Source of the DNA: Bactrocera neohumeralis | Lineage: Eukaryota; Arthropoda; Insecta; Diptera; Tephritidae | Assembly (NCBI RefSeq): GCF_024586455.1 | Contig: NC_065919.1 | Coordinates: 35,254,839-35,318,838 of the forward strand | DNA: 64,000 bases | Direction: 5' to 3' | In this document: one piece after another, positions 1 to 12,760 of the stretch | How positions within the stretch are numbered: the first letter of the stretch is position 1 | Layout: every line of letters starts with the position of its first letter | Made by a program: the position numbers and the translations under genes | Notes under the pieces: model-generated | What the model saw: only the letters and a program-made list of their open reading frames with translations | Told to the model about the DNA's origin: nothing | The model's database searches: none

Positions 1-41
1 GTATAAGTTGCACCTTCTGACTCTAAGAATAATTTTTATAT

Positions 42-1915
42 TCTTGCAACCAGTTGCTACAGAGTATTATAGCTTTGTTCACGTAACGGTTGTACGTATC
101 ACCTAAAACTAAACGAGATAGATATAGTGTTATATATATATGCATAAATGATCAGGGTGACGAGAAAAGTTGAAATCCGGTTGACGGTCTGTCTGTCCGT
201 CCGTCCGTGAAAGCTGTAACTTTAGTAAAAATTGAGAGATCTTGATGAAACTTGGTATGCAGGTTTCTTAGTACATAAAAAAGAGTTCGAGTTCGTGGAT
301 GAGCGTAATCGCACCACTGCCGCGCTCACAAATCGCCATTAACCGAAAACCTATAAAGTGCCACAACTAAGCACTAAATTAAGATATAAAGCTCATATTT
401 GGCACAGAAGATCGCAATAGACAGGGGCGCTTCTGGGAAAAAGATTTTGAAAAAGTAGGGGTGGCCCCGCCCTCTAATAAGTTTAATGTATATATCTTCT
501 AAACAACTAAAGTTACAACAACCAAATTTGCTCAGCACGAATCTTACAAGAACTCCTACCCACAGTGCGAAAATGGAAATCGGATGAAAACCCCGTTTAC
601 TCCCCATATAACGGTACTGTTTAAAACTACTAAAAGCGCGATAAATCAATAACTAAATGCGTCAGAAACGCAAAAATTTGCGATCGGTATGGTATGACAA
701 GGCTTTATGGGGACCGGTGTAAAAATTAGACGATGGGCGTGGCACCGCCCACTTTTTGGTGAAATATCATATCTCAAGATTCGACTGACCGATTTTCACA
801 AAATTTAGTACGTTGCCTTCCTTTTATATTCCAGCCAGAAATCGAATAATCTACTCGTCAACAGTTCCAACTAGCGCAATGAAGACATATACTCGATTAA
901 GGATTGGACACACTATCATAACACACGCCCACCGACTATCGGGTAAAAGCCCATCCATTTGCCCCCTTTGCGATGATACCGCTTCTATCAAACACTTACT
1001 CACATTCTGTCCGATGCTTCACTCAACAGCCCACAACTCTGGCAACATTGATTTCATAAAACTACTAAGTGAAATTTCAGAAAAAAACGTTGTATGTGTA
1101 TTCTTAAAAACCAACGATTTGTTAAAACATATTTAAGCAACTTACATCTTTACTAACCCTTAGCAAATAGAATTTTTCACCTAGCTATAATTACAAGGCA
1201 GCTGAAGGTCTCGTAGCCAGTGTTGCGTTTATGTATTTATATAATAAAACTCTTTTTTGTTATATGAATTATTATAAATAAATAAATAAATAAATATATT
1301 CCTTTATCACACTGTGGAAATGAAATCGGACAATAATCACGACTACTTCCTATATAGCAGAATTATAAATTCCACTTGATTCCTTTACTTTCCAGTACAC
1401 AAATAATGAAGCAATTAATATAACGAGATAAAACTTTGTATGAATATAGTCTTTAGTGTGTGCCACCTTATCATCAATGAATCCAACAAAAACTTTTGGA
1501 CCCCAATATCTATACTTGATTTTTGGTCGAAAATATAGGTAAATGTGTGATATATATAACTGAAATTTAGAGATAATCCTTCTCTTATAATGGTATGTTT
1601 GTGTAGGTAAAAATGGGGGCAATCGGACCAATATTTCCCTTAGCCCCCATATACTTAATATAAAGATTTTCTAACTTCGGAGTGAATTTGTACCGCATAT
1701 ATCGTCCAATATGGGAATTATCTTAATGCAATTAAGAGAACGTATTTTACTCATAACGGTGTATCTCTGTGACTAAAGCAGATAAATTTGAGGGAAACTT
1801 GACCTAGCCCCTATATAACTAATATCAGGATTTTCGAAAATCCGGCTGAATTTACTTTATATTATTGGTTTTACACCTTCGGTTGCACTCGAACTTAGCC
1901 CTTCCTTACTTGTTA
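42..1915 (-). mobile_element. DINE-1/INE-1-like repeat, old copy, interrupted
   Basis: Read on the minus strand this is a decayed copy of the repeat that recurs at 2040, 25484, 27777 and 57493. Visible landmarks are the 3' hairpin area near 46-90, the CCGTCCGTCC tract at 198-210, GGGCGTGGC-type boxes near 730-745, and the conserved 5' terminus ending in CCTTCCTTACTTGTT at 1899-1913. An I-type non-LTR insertion at 833-1294 splits it; DINE sequence resumes at once after that insertion. The tandem GACGGACGGACAG tract, GGGCGTGGC boxes, 5' palindrome and 3' hairpin are the known architecture of DINE-1/INE-1, nonautonomous Helentron-related elements of flies. It is noncoding; short ORFs in it are incidental. 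Confidence 0.7.
833..1294 (+). mobile_element. 5'-truncated I-type non-LTR retrotransposon 3' end
   Basis: The open frame up to the stop at about 1134-1136 encodes the C-terminal tail of an ORF2-type protein. It holds the motif RLRIGHTIITHAHRLSG followed by CPLC, HLLTFCP: a CxxC...HxxxxC knuckle typical of the region after RNase H in I-like non-LTR elements. A roughly 150-bp 3' UTR then leads to a (TAAA)n tail at 1275-1294. The copy is flanked by an 8-bp direct repeat TATATTCC (825-832 and 1295-1302), the expected target-site duplication. It lies inside a minus-strand DINE-1-like copy and is therefore younger than that copy. The upstream EN and RT domains are missing (5' truncation). Confidence 0.75.
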
Positions 1916-2039
1916 AACAATAATTTTGTCACGCCCTCATATATGGACAGCTCTCTTAGCCGGAGAAAAACATTGCGACGGTACTGAGGAGTTTCACTGT
2001 ATATCAATATCTTGCTTGCTACATTTAAAAGTACACAAA

Positions 2040-2990
2040 AACAAGTAAGGAAGGGCTAAGTTCGGGTTTCACCGAACATTTTATACTCTCGCATGATAAA
2101 GTGATAATCGGGATTTCATTATCCGTCATTTACATATTTTTCAAATAACGTATTTGTGTAAAGTTTTATTCCGCTATCATCATTGGTTCCTAATGTATAC
2201 ATACATATGTATATTATACAGAGGAGGCATCAGATGGAATTCAAAATATTATTATATTGGAAGAAGACGTGGTTGTAAACCGTTTTCACCCATATTTCGT
2301 ACATGTCATCAGAGTGTTAAGAAAATATTACATACCGAATTTCATTGAAATCGGTTAAGTAGTTACTCGGATACGGTTTTTGGTCCATAAGTGGGAGACG
2401 CCACGCCCATTTTCAATTTTTAAAAAAGCCTGGGTGCAGCTTCCTTCTGCCATTTCTTCCGTAAAATTTAGTGTTTCTGACGACTCTATAGAGTTTGGTT
2501 GACATAGCTATAGTAGTTTCCGAGATATGTACAAAAAAATTAGTAGGGGGCGGGGCCACACCCACTTTTCAAAAAATATTACGTCCAAATATGCCCCTCA
2601 CTAATGCGATTCTTTGTGCCAAATTTCATTTTAATATCTTTATTTATGTCTTAGTTATGACACTTTATAGGTTTTCGGTTTTCGCCATTTTGTGAGCGTG
2701 GCAGTGGGTCGATTTTGCCCATCTTCAAACTTAACCTTCTTATGGAGCAAGGAAATACGTGTACCAAGTTTCATCATGATATCTCAATTTTTACTCAAGT
2801 TACAGCTTGCTCGGACGGACGGACGGACAGACGGACAGACAGACATCCGGATTTCAACTCTACTCGTCACCCAGATCACTTTGATATATATAACCCTATA
2901 TCTGACTCTTTTAGTTTTAGGACTTACAAACAACCGTTATGTGAACAAAATTATAATACTCTCCATAGCAACTTTGTTGCGAGAGTATAA
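2040..2990 (+). mobile_element. DINE-1/INE-1-like repeat (family A)
   Basis: Starts with AACAAGTAAGGAAGGGCTAA, then a TTCGG...CCGAA palindrome and TTTATACTCTCGCAT. It continues with GAAATCGG and GGGCGTGGC-type boxes, a GACGGACGGACAG tract at 2813-2845 and a terminal hairpin ending GCGAGAGTATAA. Compared with the fuller copy at 57493-58566 it lacks about 100 bp around 2480, where GTGTTTCTGAC joins GACTCTATAGAG. The ORFs found across it are byproducts of the repeat and recur in every copy. It lies head-to-head with the older copy at 42-1915, with about 125 bp between. Confidence 0.8.
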
Positions 2991-3556
2991 TAATAATCAC
3001 GAATATTCATAAAGGCACCTGAAGTCGCAATATTCATCAACAAAGACAAAGACAACCAATAACGACACATTCCACCGGTTGCCATAACGGTTAGGCGCTA
3101 TATGCGAAGCAATGTGTATATCGTATCGTATAAGCGTGCTTATTAAAACATTAACAACGAATAAAACAAGAAGATTTATGACGAATTAACACTTTAATTA
3201 AGCATATTTATTAGTTCACTTTTTATTCACAAACTGAAGAACTGAAGATCAACAACATAAAATCATTATATTATTGATATTTTTAACGTCAAAAAGCAGA
3301 ACCAAAACCATATATAATTATTAAAAGCACGGTGGTTGAAGCAAAATTAATTAAAACTCAACCAACATAATAAACCTGAACTGGAGATGATGAAATAAAA
3401 TGAAATTAATTTGCCACCGTCAATTGATTTGAAAAGCAAATTATATTACCTGATACGGCGCGATATTTTGTTAAGATGCACATATACATATGCTTTTTCA
3501 TATATAATTAAATAAAAAAGTATACGCGGTAAATATAATATAAATATAAGTAAATA
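2991..3556. other. AT-rich spacer without recognised genes
   Basis: Unique-looking AT-rich sequence with no ORF of note, no terminal repeats and no similarity to the other families in the window that I can see. Confidence 0.5.
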
Positions 3557-4434
3557 CACTCAGTCCTTTTTTTACGCGATTATTGGTTCTGCCACTAATC
3601 GCGTAAAAAAAAATCGCGTAAAAATGGTTAGTTTTCCAATAATAACTGACGAATTGGTTCCGAATATAAAAAATATCGCGTATAACAAAATATACGCGCA
3701 AAAAAATATTCAAAAACAATACAATAAGTTTCAAATTTCAGACTTATGATTTATTCATTCATAACAAAATAAAAAATACAAAACAAAAACCATATATAAA
3801 AGAGAACAAAATAGAAAATAGGTAGATTTATTGAAAACACCGTTGAATTCTGTTTAATCACTGTCATTATCCGTAGTGGAAATTATTCTTAGCCGCTTAT
3901 TTTGATGGCCGGCACTGATATCACTAGAATTTGTACCAGAATCAATAGTAAGAACTATGGATTGATGTTCTCTCCGACTGAGTTTGCACCATAAATTCAG
4001 TTAATTTTGTTTGAATGCTTCTTTTTGGACCCAATAAATTCCGATGTAGTTCTTTATATCTTAACATGCAGAGACTCAATTCTTTTTGAAAAATTCGTGC
4101 ACGTTCGGCATCAGTATCATTTGCTACAAAATAATTTTCCAATTCTGCTGCAAGCTTAAGACCTTATTATAGTTAGGCCTTTAGTCTTTTAACGAAATAC
4201 CCGAAACTGTATACCCATACACTCACACACGCATACCAATATCCACACACTATTAGGGTGCGCCGACATATTCAAAAATTATTACGCTTAAAAATATGTA
4301 AACAAGCAAAAAACGAAAAAAAGCAATCGCGTTAAAGTGAAAAATTCGCGTAAAAAAAGGAATTTGCGCTGCAAAAATAACCGCGTTAAAGTGAAATAGC
4401 GTAAAAAGAGATCGCGTAAAAAAAGGACTGAGTG
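3557..4434 (-). mobile_element. pogo/Tigger-like DNA transposon remnant
   Basis: An 878-bp unit with terminal inverted repeats of about 23 bp: CACTCAGTCCTTTTTTTACG at the left and its complement, ending GGACTGAGTG, at the right. It is bounded by TA on both sides (3555-3556 and 4435-4436), the Tc1/mariner/pogo target. Both subterminal zones contain repeated TCGCGTAAAA words, plausible transposase-binding repeats. An internal minus-strand ORF (next feature) could be the C-terminal end of a transposase. The pogo assignment rests on the TA duplication, the CA...TG termini and the acidic C terminus; it is an inference. Confidence 0.65.
3857..4142 (-). pseudogene. possible C-terminal fragment of pogo-like transposase
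   Basis: The minus-strand frame from 4142 encodes about 66 residues beginning MENYFVANDTDAERARIFQK, stops at 3942, and further reading toward 3857 gives residues ending in an acidic DNDSD before a stop. It is the only coding-looking segment inside the TIR element at 3557-4434. No catalytic Asp residues are visible, so only a C-terminal remnant could be present. Pogo-family transposases often end in acidic tails, but I do not recognise the sequence with certainty. Confidence 0.35.
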
Positions 4435-6844
4435 TACAAATGGCACCGCCCTGCCGGAAATGAAAAAAGAAATTATTTAAGATTTGAAAAGGCTAATTAT
4501 GGTACCTATGTTATAGCCTTTGTAATTGTAAATACAAATATGCATGATTTCATTTAGAAATCAACAAGAAGTAATTTTTGATAAGGATTCTATAACTATT
4601 CAATTTTAGTTATGCCAACCTAAATAAAAGGCTATCTTAACACATTATATGGTATTAATCCGTTTGCACAATTGTTTTGCGATACAATATATACACGATC
4701 TTTGCAATGTATATATACGAATGCCGAAATTGTATATATTTGTAAAAAAAATCTAGTTTTGATTATATTGGCATTAGCTTTTAGCCATATTTATTTCCTA
4801 TCTGGTGCTAACCGTGTTCTAATACTCTTTAATTATGGTGTTCAACGTGCCACGCTATTGGCCTATTTCCTGAAGAACACAACATCTTACAATATATTAT
4901 GAAAAATATTACAACTTAATTAAATGTCATATATAAATACGTATGTAGAGGAAAGTTGATGAGATAATAAGAAATGGGAATAAAAAGTTTGCATAGTGTA
5001 TAATTCATGGTAAGCAAGTATCATACAATTACGCAATTCAAGCAAACAATAAAATATAATAATAACCGACTTTCCATTAAAAAATATCAATTTAACAAAT
5101 AACTTTATTATACTATATATGTAAAAATAATTTCTCTTTAATAGTACAAAAGCATTATTTCTTTATTTTATTTATTTTTCAAATACATTTTTTTTAAGTT
5201 ATGATGCGATTTGTGGTTTCAAGTTAAATAAAAGAAACAACCGAATACCTTGCAAGGTTGCCATCACCTGAGCGAAGCTATTAATAAAAACGATAAAAAA
5301 TTAACAATTAGTATATCCACGACATTGACAGCTTAATAAAAAAATGACGGCAACTGTCACAAAATTGATTTTAGCTTAGTTTATTAATTTTCTCTCTTTC
5401 GCTTCCCTCATTAGCATTAATTTTTGGTGTTTAATTGAAACATATACTATACATACATATGTAGTATACTACATATATACATACATATGTAGACATATGC
5501 CGCCGGAAAACGGCTACTCAAGAATATGAAAAATTCAGTTCATATAAAATATGGAATAAGTTCATATTGCAATCGAAAACATACATATGTATATATGTTC
5601 CATATACTAATGCTCAACTTAAATGCATTGACTGCAGCTGACTTCCTATTGTAATTGAATAGACTTGTTGGCAATTGGCATGATTGCGCTACCAGACATT
5701 ATTTTTGTATTGTTCGCCAAACTAATTAAAAAACCACTGTACGCATGGTGATGCTCAGTGCCACAAATCATATTTGCAATACTCGTAAATGAGAAAATCA
5801 AATAACAAGCAGATAATGTTGATTGGCACGATCGATTGACGTTGGATGCATTTTCCGCAATTTGAAATTCTTATACAGTACTTACACAATTACGTCAAAC
5901 TTTTTCTTATATTTTCCTTTATATCACAGAAAAATCCTAATAAGAACTTTTGAAATAAATACCAGATATGTACATATATGCTACGGAACGAAAATGAAAT
6001 TCGTCCCTTGATTGTGGCTAGCCACTTTGGCACCAAGCACAACGTTCGTAGCACATATGTATATGTATAGTTGCTACTGCGTTATTCGAAAATTATATTT
6101 GAATATATGTACATATGTATGACTATACATACATAAAAGAAAGAAATAAGACACTTATTTATTGTAAAAGTGCAGATTTTTTAATCGTACAAGTGTTATG
6201 ATGAATTCGTTGAGGATTACACCTGATCTAACTGCCCTCAGTTATAATTACATATGTATATGATACGTACATTGGAACGCTAGCCAAGAATATATTTTGA
6301 ATAGATCTCAAACTTCTTGTAAGCAATATATACGAAAGCGAGTATATATACATTGACAAAAGTCTATTTGGTTTACAGATTTATTATTAATTTAGTTAAA
6401 AGTCCTTGATTACTACAAGACAAAAAGACAAAATAATATCCATGAGAAGGCTCTGTGGCAGTGGTGATAAGTTTTCGTGTAAAGCTTTTATTACTCAATA
6501 CATTTATTTCATTTTCTAAGTTGTCACATATTCGAAATGTACCAATTTTAGTTGCGATAGGATATTGCCAACCCACATGGGAGTTTTATAAAATTACAAC
6601 TGAAACTTTAATTTCACTGAGTAAAGTAACAGTGCAACAAATTACTGAAAGCAAGATGTCAACCATTACTATTACGCTGCGTAATAGGATAAGCATGTAA
6701 TGAATGGAACGAGTAAGGAAGATATTTCCTTCCAAGAAGTTTTATGATTTTCCTGATACACCAAATATTTTGTATCAAAATCTTCTTTTAAATAAGGTAC
6801 CTGGTTGATTTACAACTATTAAGGCTTTTTACAACAAGTGTAGT
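4435..6844. other. AT-rich spacer with CATATG microsatellite patches
   Basis: No supported gene. Repeated ACATATGTA/TACATACATATG words cluster at 5450-5600 and 6050-6130. The small ORFs here are scattered across frames and lack domain signals or codon bias that I can detect. Confidence 0.5.
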
Positions 6845-7784
6845 TTTTATAATTTCACAACATGTGGCTACAGGGTATAATAATTTTGTTCACCTAGACG
6901 TCGTTTGTAACACCTAAAACTAATCGAAATAGTTATAAGTATATAAATAATCCGGATGACCTCACGAGTTGATAATCTGTCTGTGCAAACGATACCTTGA
7001 ATAAAAACTGAGTATTATGATGAAACTTTCTACACTTCCATTAAGGAAAAACTTACAAGAAGCTATAACAAAATTTGTAGTTTGGTAATGTGGATCACAG
7101 TAGTGACCCCCTCACAAATTGAAAATTTTTAAAAGGCTCCGTTTTTTTAATAGGTTTGATGTGTGTATCTCACAAAGTTCCAAATATATATCAACTAAAC
7201 TTCGAAACGATTGATTTCGGTACATCTTGAGACTGTGCGAAAATTAGTAATAAATTCAGCATTAAATTTCAACACCAAGATTGTACGAAACGGCTTCTGT
7301 GGAATCAGTATAAAAATTTGACGATAAATGTCGGCCAGTATGTTCCTCATAAAACTCATAGAGCATATTTTTCTTATAAAATGCCAAAAAAGAATAAAAT
7401 CGTCATTATCTTTTACGGTTACTTTCGCTATGCCCGCATAACTTACTTCCGCAGAAGAGATTGAGGAGATTAGTAGATATTAGAATGCTTCACTAGCATC
7501 TCACTATTATTCAGTCAACCAAGAGATTCAAAAGCTAGTAGTTCGAGAAAGTGTTTCAAAAATATTTGAAGATGAAGAAGTGGTACTATGTACTCAATGA
7601 AGATTGCTGTTAAATACGAAAAGAGCGCGCAGCACTCAAAAAACCATTTCAAAATATTTAAAAGCAACCGAATCACAAGCGAGCACATTTTGAAGTTTGG
7701 TGCACACTTGAATATATTTCCTGGTCAAATCGCGAGAGTATAAAAAGTTCGATAACACCCGAACTTGTTCCTCTCTAACTCGTT
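6845..7784 (-). mobile_element. DINE-1-like repeat, heavily decayed
   Basis: On the minus strand it retains the 5' terminal block, seen at 7734-7766 as CGCGAGAGTATAAAAAGTTC followed by ACACCCGAACTTG. It also retains the 3' block near 6860-6960 (ATTTTGTTCACCTAG, then the TTTGTAACACCTAAAACTAAT box). The middle is strongly diverged and the GACGGAC tract is nearly gone (CTGTCTGTGC at 6977). Both termini are present, so this is an old full-length insertion rather than a fragment. Confidence 0.6.
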
Positions 7785-8135
7785 AATGATACTATTTTAA
7801 TCATCCAATTGCAAACATATTTATCTCAACTAATTTTTATGCCGGCTTAGCTGCCTAATATCATAACAGATGATTTTAATATATAGGAGAAACATGAAGA
7901 TGAAAAATAAGTAGAAACTCCTTGTTTTCAAAGTTTTAAAGTATTCCAAAATATACACATGACATTTAAAAAATTGTTCCGACATTCATATCAATTTCAA
8001 AATTATGGCTTCTTACGATAAGTATAAGCATGTTTTGAAATGCTAGTATGAATAAATTCCGGAACTAAACGGTTTTATTGGTTCTGAGAAAATCGTCTTA
8101 AATTGGACTCTACGGTCCTAGCCCTTTTTATGGTT

Positions 8136-8720
8136 AACAAACTTTTGTGCTCACGCGACATGTTGGTGCAGAGCATAGAAGTTTTGTTCACCTAGCGATT
8201 GTTTGTAACTCGACATACATGTATGTAGAATTATACGTCTGTGGAAGGCAGACTTACTCATAACCTGAGTAAAAATTTATGAAACTTTGTACACCTCTTC
8301 CTTGAAATCAAGATTAGGTGGGTATGACAGTCGTCCGAAGTCGGGCGAAATCTATAAAGCGCTGTAACATAGTTACAAATTGGTTCGGGATGTCGCAGTA
8401 GTCTGTAGTTTAAAACTTTTTATGGGCGTGTCTCTTACAAATCAGTAAAGGTCAAAATGGTCAAAGCCTATGACTATTTTAAATAAAATTAAACAAAATT
8501 TTGTTGACGATGAGATTAAGTTATCTGAAAAACATTGCGTGGAAATATGTTCTCAGCTTAGCGTAGTTTAATACCAAAAGTAAATACTATCTGTTCAGAC
8601 TAGCTTTTATTATTAGCAATTTTTTAACCGCTTATACGAGTTAATAGTATATATGTGATTTTTTTATGAATTTAAGAAATCATACTCCCAATATACCAAA
8701 TTCCGTCCGTTTGGTTGACT
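8136..8720 (-). mobile_element. DINE-1-like relic, 3' part
   Basis: The block GAAGTTTTGTTCACCTAGCG at 8178-8197 and GTTTGTAACTC match the 3' region of the family on the minus strand. A decayed body with a GGGCGTGTC box (8424) follows. The 5' terminal block is not recognisable, and the right boundary is approximate. Confidence 0.45.
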
Positions 8721-10575
8721 TTAATGAATAAGTAAGGAGTAATTAATGTTGAATTCTTATGCAACATTTTTTTTTAATTTTTTTATTTTGAAAATTACGT
8801 TTGGCAACTTGTTTAAGTAGGTAGAGTGGCTGTCTGATGACGCACCTAGACTTTTAGGAGGCCCTTTGTAATTACTTATTTAAGTTGTGTGAAATATTCG
8901 TCTCATGTTTATTGTACATCTTTAACATTCATGAAAAGTCTATATTAATTTATTTTATAGTCTAAAATTCGTGAATCTAATACCGTCACTACCGGTTATC
9001 GACAATCAGCGGCGATGTTTCATTACCTACATACATATATTTATACCCGCGGACTGACAGACTGGAAATTTGACATGCAATGTCTATGATGTTGCACATT
9101 GACGTCTATTTCTATTCTCCGCGCGTTCAAGTTGCAGTGTTATTGTAAAATTTACTTCAGACAAACTGGCAACAGATTCTATGAATATGTACACTAACTT
9201 TCTTATAATATATTTTAATAATTTAAGAAGACTCAGTGATTCTATTGAGTGCTTCATATCGCAAAATGTGTTTGCCACAATTATATATAATTTGCTTTTA
9301 CTCACAAATGCATATAATTTCTTAACACTAGAAATTTATTAACATATATTATACACTGAATTTTTAATTATATTAACTGTTAAACACATACTTTTATTTT
9401 TTCAAATACTATGCTAGTTTGTTAGAAATTTCTGATTACTTACCCTAGTTATGGAACTTTTTTGGTGTAAACTCCTTTCATTATTATTCATATCGTAAAT
9501 TTAAAGAATCCGATATTATCAATGTAAACAAAGCAGAGCGCTGAAAACCAATGCCAAATGCATATTCTGCGTCCCCAATATCAAACATTTCATTTTGCCT
9601 GTTTCCCCAAAGCAGATACTAAATATCATATTCATTCAACAGGCAGTTGCATGAGCTGTACTAGCAACGATAACGCTTCATTCGACCCGCCATTGAAAAG
9701 AGGCGTATCGAATATTACTCATTAGCAAACAACGAAAGAACAATAAGAAAAGCGACAATAATGAAAAAAAAAGAATAACAACCATAATTTTTACGACGAA
9801 AAAGTATAAGAATGTTTCTATGCATATAAACAAGCTATACAGTGTATATGGAAGTTGTCGCGTTTGTATTTATGTTTCACTGCTTACTGTCAAGTGATTT
9901 GTCATTGCACTGTGGTCCCGGCACTTGTCTTTTTTGTTGTAATGTTACGTCGCACTTGACGACATGTAGCACATATAATTTATTAACGAAATTATCGCTT
10001 AAACAAGCCATTCCGGCACGCCTATCAACAACAAGCGGCCACACTATATCATAGGATATACATACATATATTTTTTATTATCGTCGTTCGTTTTAGCTCA
10101 TGTTCACACTAATATTATTATAAAATATAAAAGCAGGATATATTTGACAGCTAAACTACCTACGCTAAATAACCTGATTATATTACAAAATTGCTTTTTT
10201 ATAATATTATACTATCCTTAAAACTATTATCACTAAATCTTTTTAACTATAAATCAATTTTCAATGAATTATATAACACGAGTATGACATGATTATTTTA
10301 TATTTCTTATTTCATATTCTCAAATGTTGGTACTAAAACATCATTGCGAGAGATCAATATTCCAATTATGAATGTGCAATGCGAATGACAATATGCTCTT
10401 ACTTTATCACATGCCTTCTTACACCATTAAAAGAATACATTATAAAAACATATAAAATATAATATGCTAACCAACATTACTAAAACTAAAAAAATATGAT
10501 TTCGGTCGCAAAGATTATTTCGTATAAAGTTGGCAACAGTGTTTATACTGCAATTTTTTCTGTAAGGAATCTTGA
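8721..10575. other. spacer without recognised genes
   Basis: No TE termini or coding domains seen. A 70-codon Cys-rich ORF at 9842-10054 begins near TATGTTTCACTGC but has no recognisable family and sits in sequence with no other gene signals. It is not called. Confidence 0.45.
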
Positions 10576-10576
10576 T

Positions 10577-12061
10577 GGACGATTGAGTCATGTTTAGAAG
10601 TTCATGCAAGTGAGAAAAGTTCTCTGGCCAGAAACAATTCTTTTACATATGACTAGAGCAGCTCACGACTTCCGGACTTAGACCAAGTATACTGGCCGAC
10701 AGCGGTAATGCTCGAAAATTCTACGAAAGTATGCGACGACTAAGAGCAGGTTTCAATACCGGGGTATACTCTTGTAGAACCCCGGAATTGATCTAGTGAC
10801 TGAAGCTTAGAGCATTATGGAGGGAACACTTCTCCAGCCTGCTGAATGGCAGTGCAAGCATAACACCAGGAGATGGTGAATCCTCAATCGATGACGGTGA
10901 AGAAATTCGAAAGCAATTACCAGTCTGAAGAACAACAAAGCGGCGGTGGCTTATGGATTGTCCGTCGACCAATTCAAATATGGCGACGAAGAACTGATAA
11001 GGAGCATGCATCATCTTCTTTGTAGAATGTGGTCAAACAAAATCCTGCCCAGCGATTAGAATTTAAGTGTTCGATCCAACAAACAGGGAGACCCCACAAT
11101 CTTCGCCAACTACCATGGAGTAAGCCTCCTCAACATCGTTTATAAGGTTCTAATGAGCCTACTGTGAGAAAGATAAATATCCACCGTCAACAAACTAATT
11201 GGACCTTATCATTGTGGCTTTAGGCCCAGAAAGTCTACAACTGAACAGATATTCACCATGCGCCAAATCTTGGAAAAAGCCCCGCGAAAACAGAATCGAC
11301 ACACATCATTTCTTCGTCAATTTTGAAAGCTGCTTTTGACAGCACAAAAAGGAGCTGCCTTTATGCCGCGATGTCTCAATTTGGTATCAGCAGCAAAACT
11401 AATACGGCTGTGCAAACTGACGTTGAAAAAAGTACTAAAAGCTCCGTCAGGACTGGAGAAGGATCTCACAGCCCTTCTATACCAATTGAGGTTTCAGAAA
11501 GGGCGACTCCCTTTCGTAAGTCTTCTTCAATCTACTCTTAGAGAAAATTATTTGAGATGCAGAACTAAACAGAGAAGGTACAATCTTCAATAAGAGTGTA
11601 CAGTTGTTGATATTCATTAGCCTTAAAAACCTCGCGTTAGTTCTGCTTTCTCCAGAATGGATAAGGAAGCGAAGCAAATGGGTCTGCTAGTGAACGAGGG
11701 CAAGACGGAATATCTCCTGTCATCAAACAAACAGTCGTCGGTCTCGCGACTAGGCTCCCTCATCGCTGTTGACAGTCATAACTTGGAAGTCGTAGATAAT
11801 CATGTATCTTCGAACCAATATTAACAGCAACTCGAAGTCCAACGCAGAGTAACACTTACCAACAGGTGCCACTTTGGACTGAGTAGGCTATTGAGAAGTA
11901 AAGTCCTCTTTCGATGAACAAAAACCAAACTCTATAAGGTACTCATTATTCCCATCCTGCTATATGGTGCAGATGCGTGGACGATGACAACATCTGATGA
12001 GCCAACGTTACGAGTTTTCGAAAGAAAGTTTCTACGGAAGATTTAAGGTCCTTTGCGCGTT
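10577..12061 (+). pseudogene. RTE-like endonuclease/RT retrotransposon, deleted and decayed
   Basis: Begins at the family's shared 5' end (here TGGACGATTGAGTCATG; GGAGGATGGAGTCATG in better copies) and keeps about 110 bp of 5' leader. It then jumps directly, near 10690, to the linker before the RT domain, so the endonuclease domain is absent. RT motifs follow in broken frames: TTGGACCTTATCA (the GPYQCGFRPGKST region) near 11200, then the block coding GAAFMPRCLNL/KLIRLCKLTL near 11340-11420, the EGKTEYLLSSNKQSS block near 11696, and the LRVFERKFLRKI-type tail near 12005. It stops before the 3' UTR, where a mariner relic abuts. Many frameshifts and stops make it dead. Confidence 0.7.
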
Positions 12062-12760
12062 ACAATTCTTAAAAAACTTTCAAAATAGGCTCTTTCTGCG
12101 TTGATGCAGCGCTGCCAGCGCGATTTCCAAGCATTGAAGGCGTCATGGAAGGCATTCTAAGGAATAGCCTTGAGAGCCGAGGTGTACGCTGCCTGGATCG
12201 CCTTTTGTGGCGTGTGCTACTCTGAAGATTGCCTTTTTGCTTCGAGATCATGCTCAAAGATCCATGACTCGTCACCTGTGATTACGTTATTCAAAAATTG
12301 GGTTACTTTCACACATGTTCAAATTTTCTTCGCACTCTTCCACTCGCCGCAATTTGTAGTCGTCAGTGAGCACTTTTGGGACCATCTTCGCGCACACCTT
12401 GCGCATGTTCAAGTGTAACGGAGCACTGTCATGAACCACAGATTTTGATAAATTTAACATATGGATAATTAAACGAATACTTAGTCGATGGTCTGAGTTC
12501 AAAACTTTGCACACGAGTCACATTGTCGGTGTTTCTCGAAGTCGTAGGTCTTCCAGCACAGTCTTCGTTAGCGACATCTTCCGGGCTCTCCAAAGCACAC
12601 CACTTCTTGCTAAAGCAACATCTGAATAAATCTGCTTGATCATATCAAGCGTCTGTCTCGCAGATTTACAGAGTTTCACACAGAATTTAATTGCGTACCT
12701 CTGCTCTAACGAACGCTGTTTTTCGGTTTGTACCACTGACAGAAACACGTCGCTCGAAAA
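12062..12760 (-). pseudogene. mariner-type transposase, internally deleted
   Basis: On the minus strand the N-terminal part reads QRYAIKFCVKLCKSARQTLDMI (about 12700-12630). The next helix-turn-helix part follows, with MRKVCAKMVPKVLTDDYKLR near 12400-12350, then GDESWIFEHDLEAKRQ at about 12275-12230. The C terminus, RWQRCINAERAYFESF, ends near 12080. The order matches mariner (DD34D) transposases. The block between the first Asp (in GDESW) and the C terminus is deleted, so the second Asp and the SPDLAP region are missing. Frames shift at least twice. TIRs were not identified. Confidence 0.7.

Noticed and set aside
2813..2845. GACGGACGGACAG tracts as CRISPR-like or stand-alone microsatellites
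   Set aside because: They sit at a fixed place inside each DINE-1-like copy, and there are no spacer-repeat arrays.
2692..3012. ORFs such as the one reading GRFCPSSNLTFLW, repeated in each DINE-1-like copy
   Set aside because: The same frame appears in copies at 2692, 26157, 27778 and 58264 with different breaks and runs through the GACGGAC microsatellite (TDGQTDG residues). It is a shadow of a noncoding repeat.
9842..10054. Cys-rich 70-codon ORF resembling a secreted peptide
   Set aside because: No convincing signal peptide-plus-repeat pattern, no family recognised and no supporting gene context. Chance ORFs of this length are expected.
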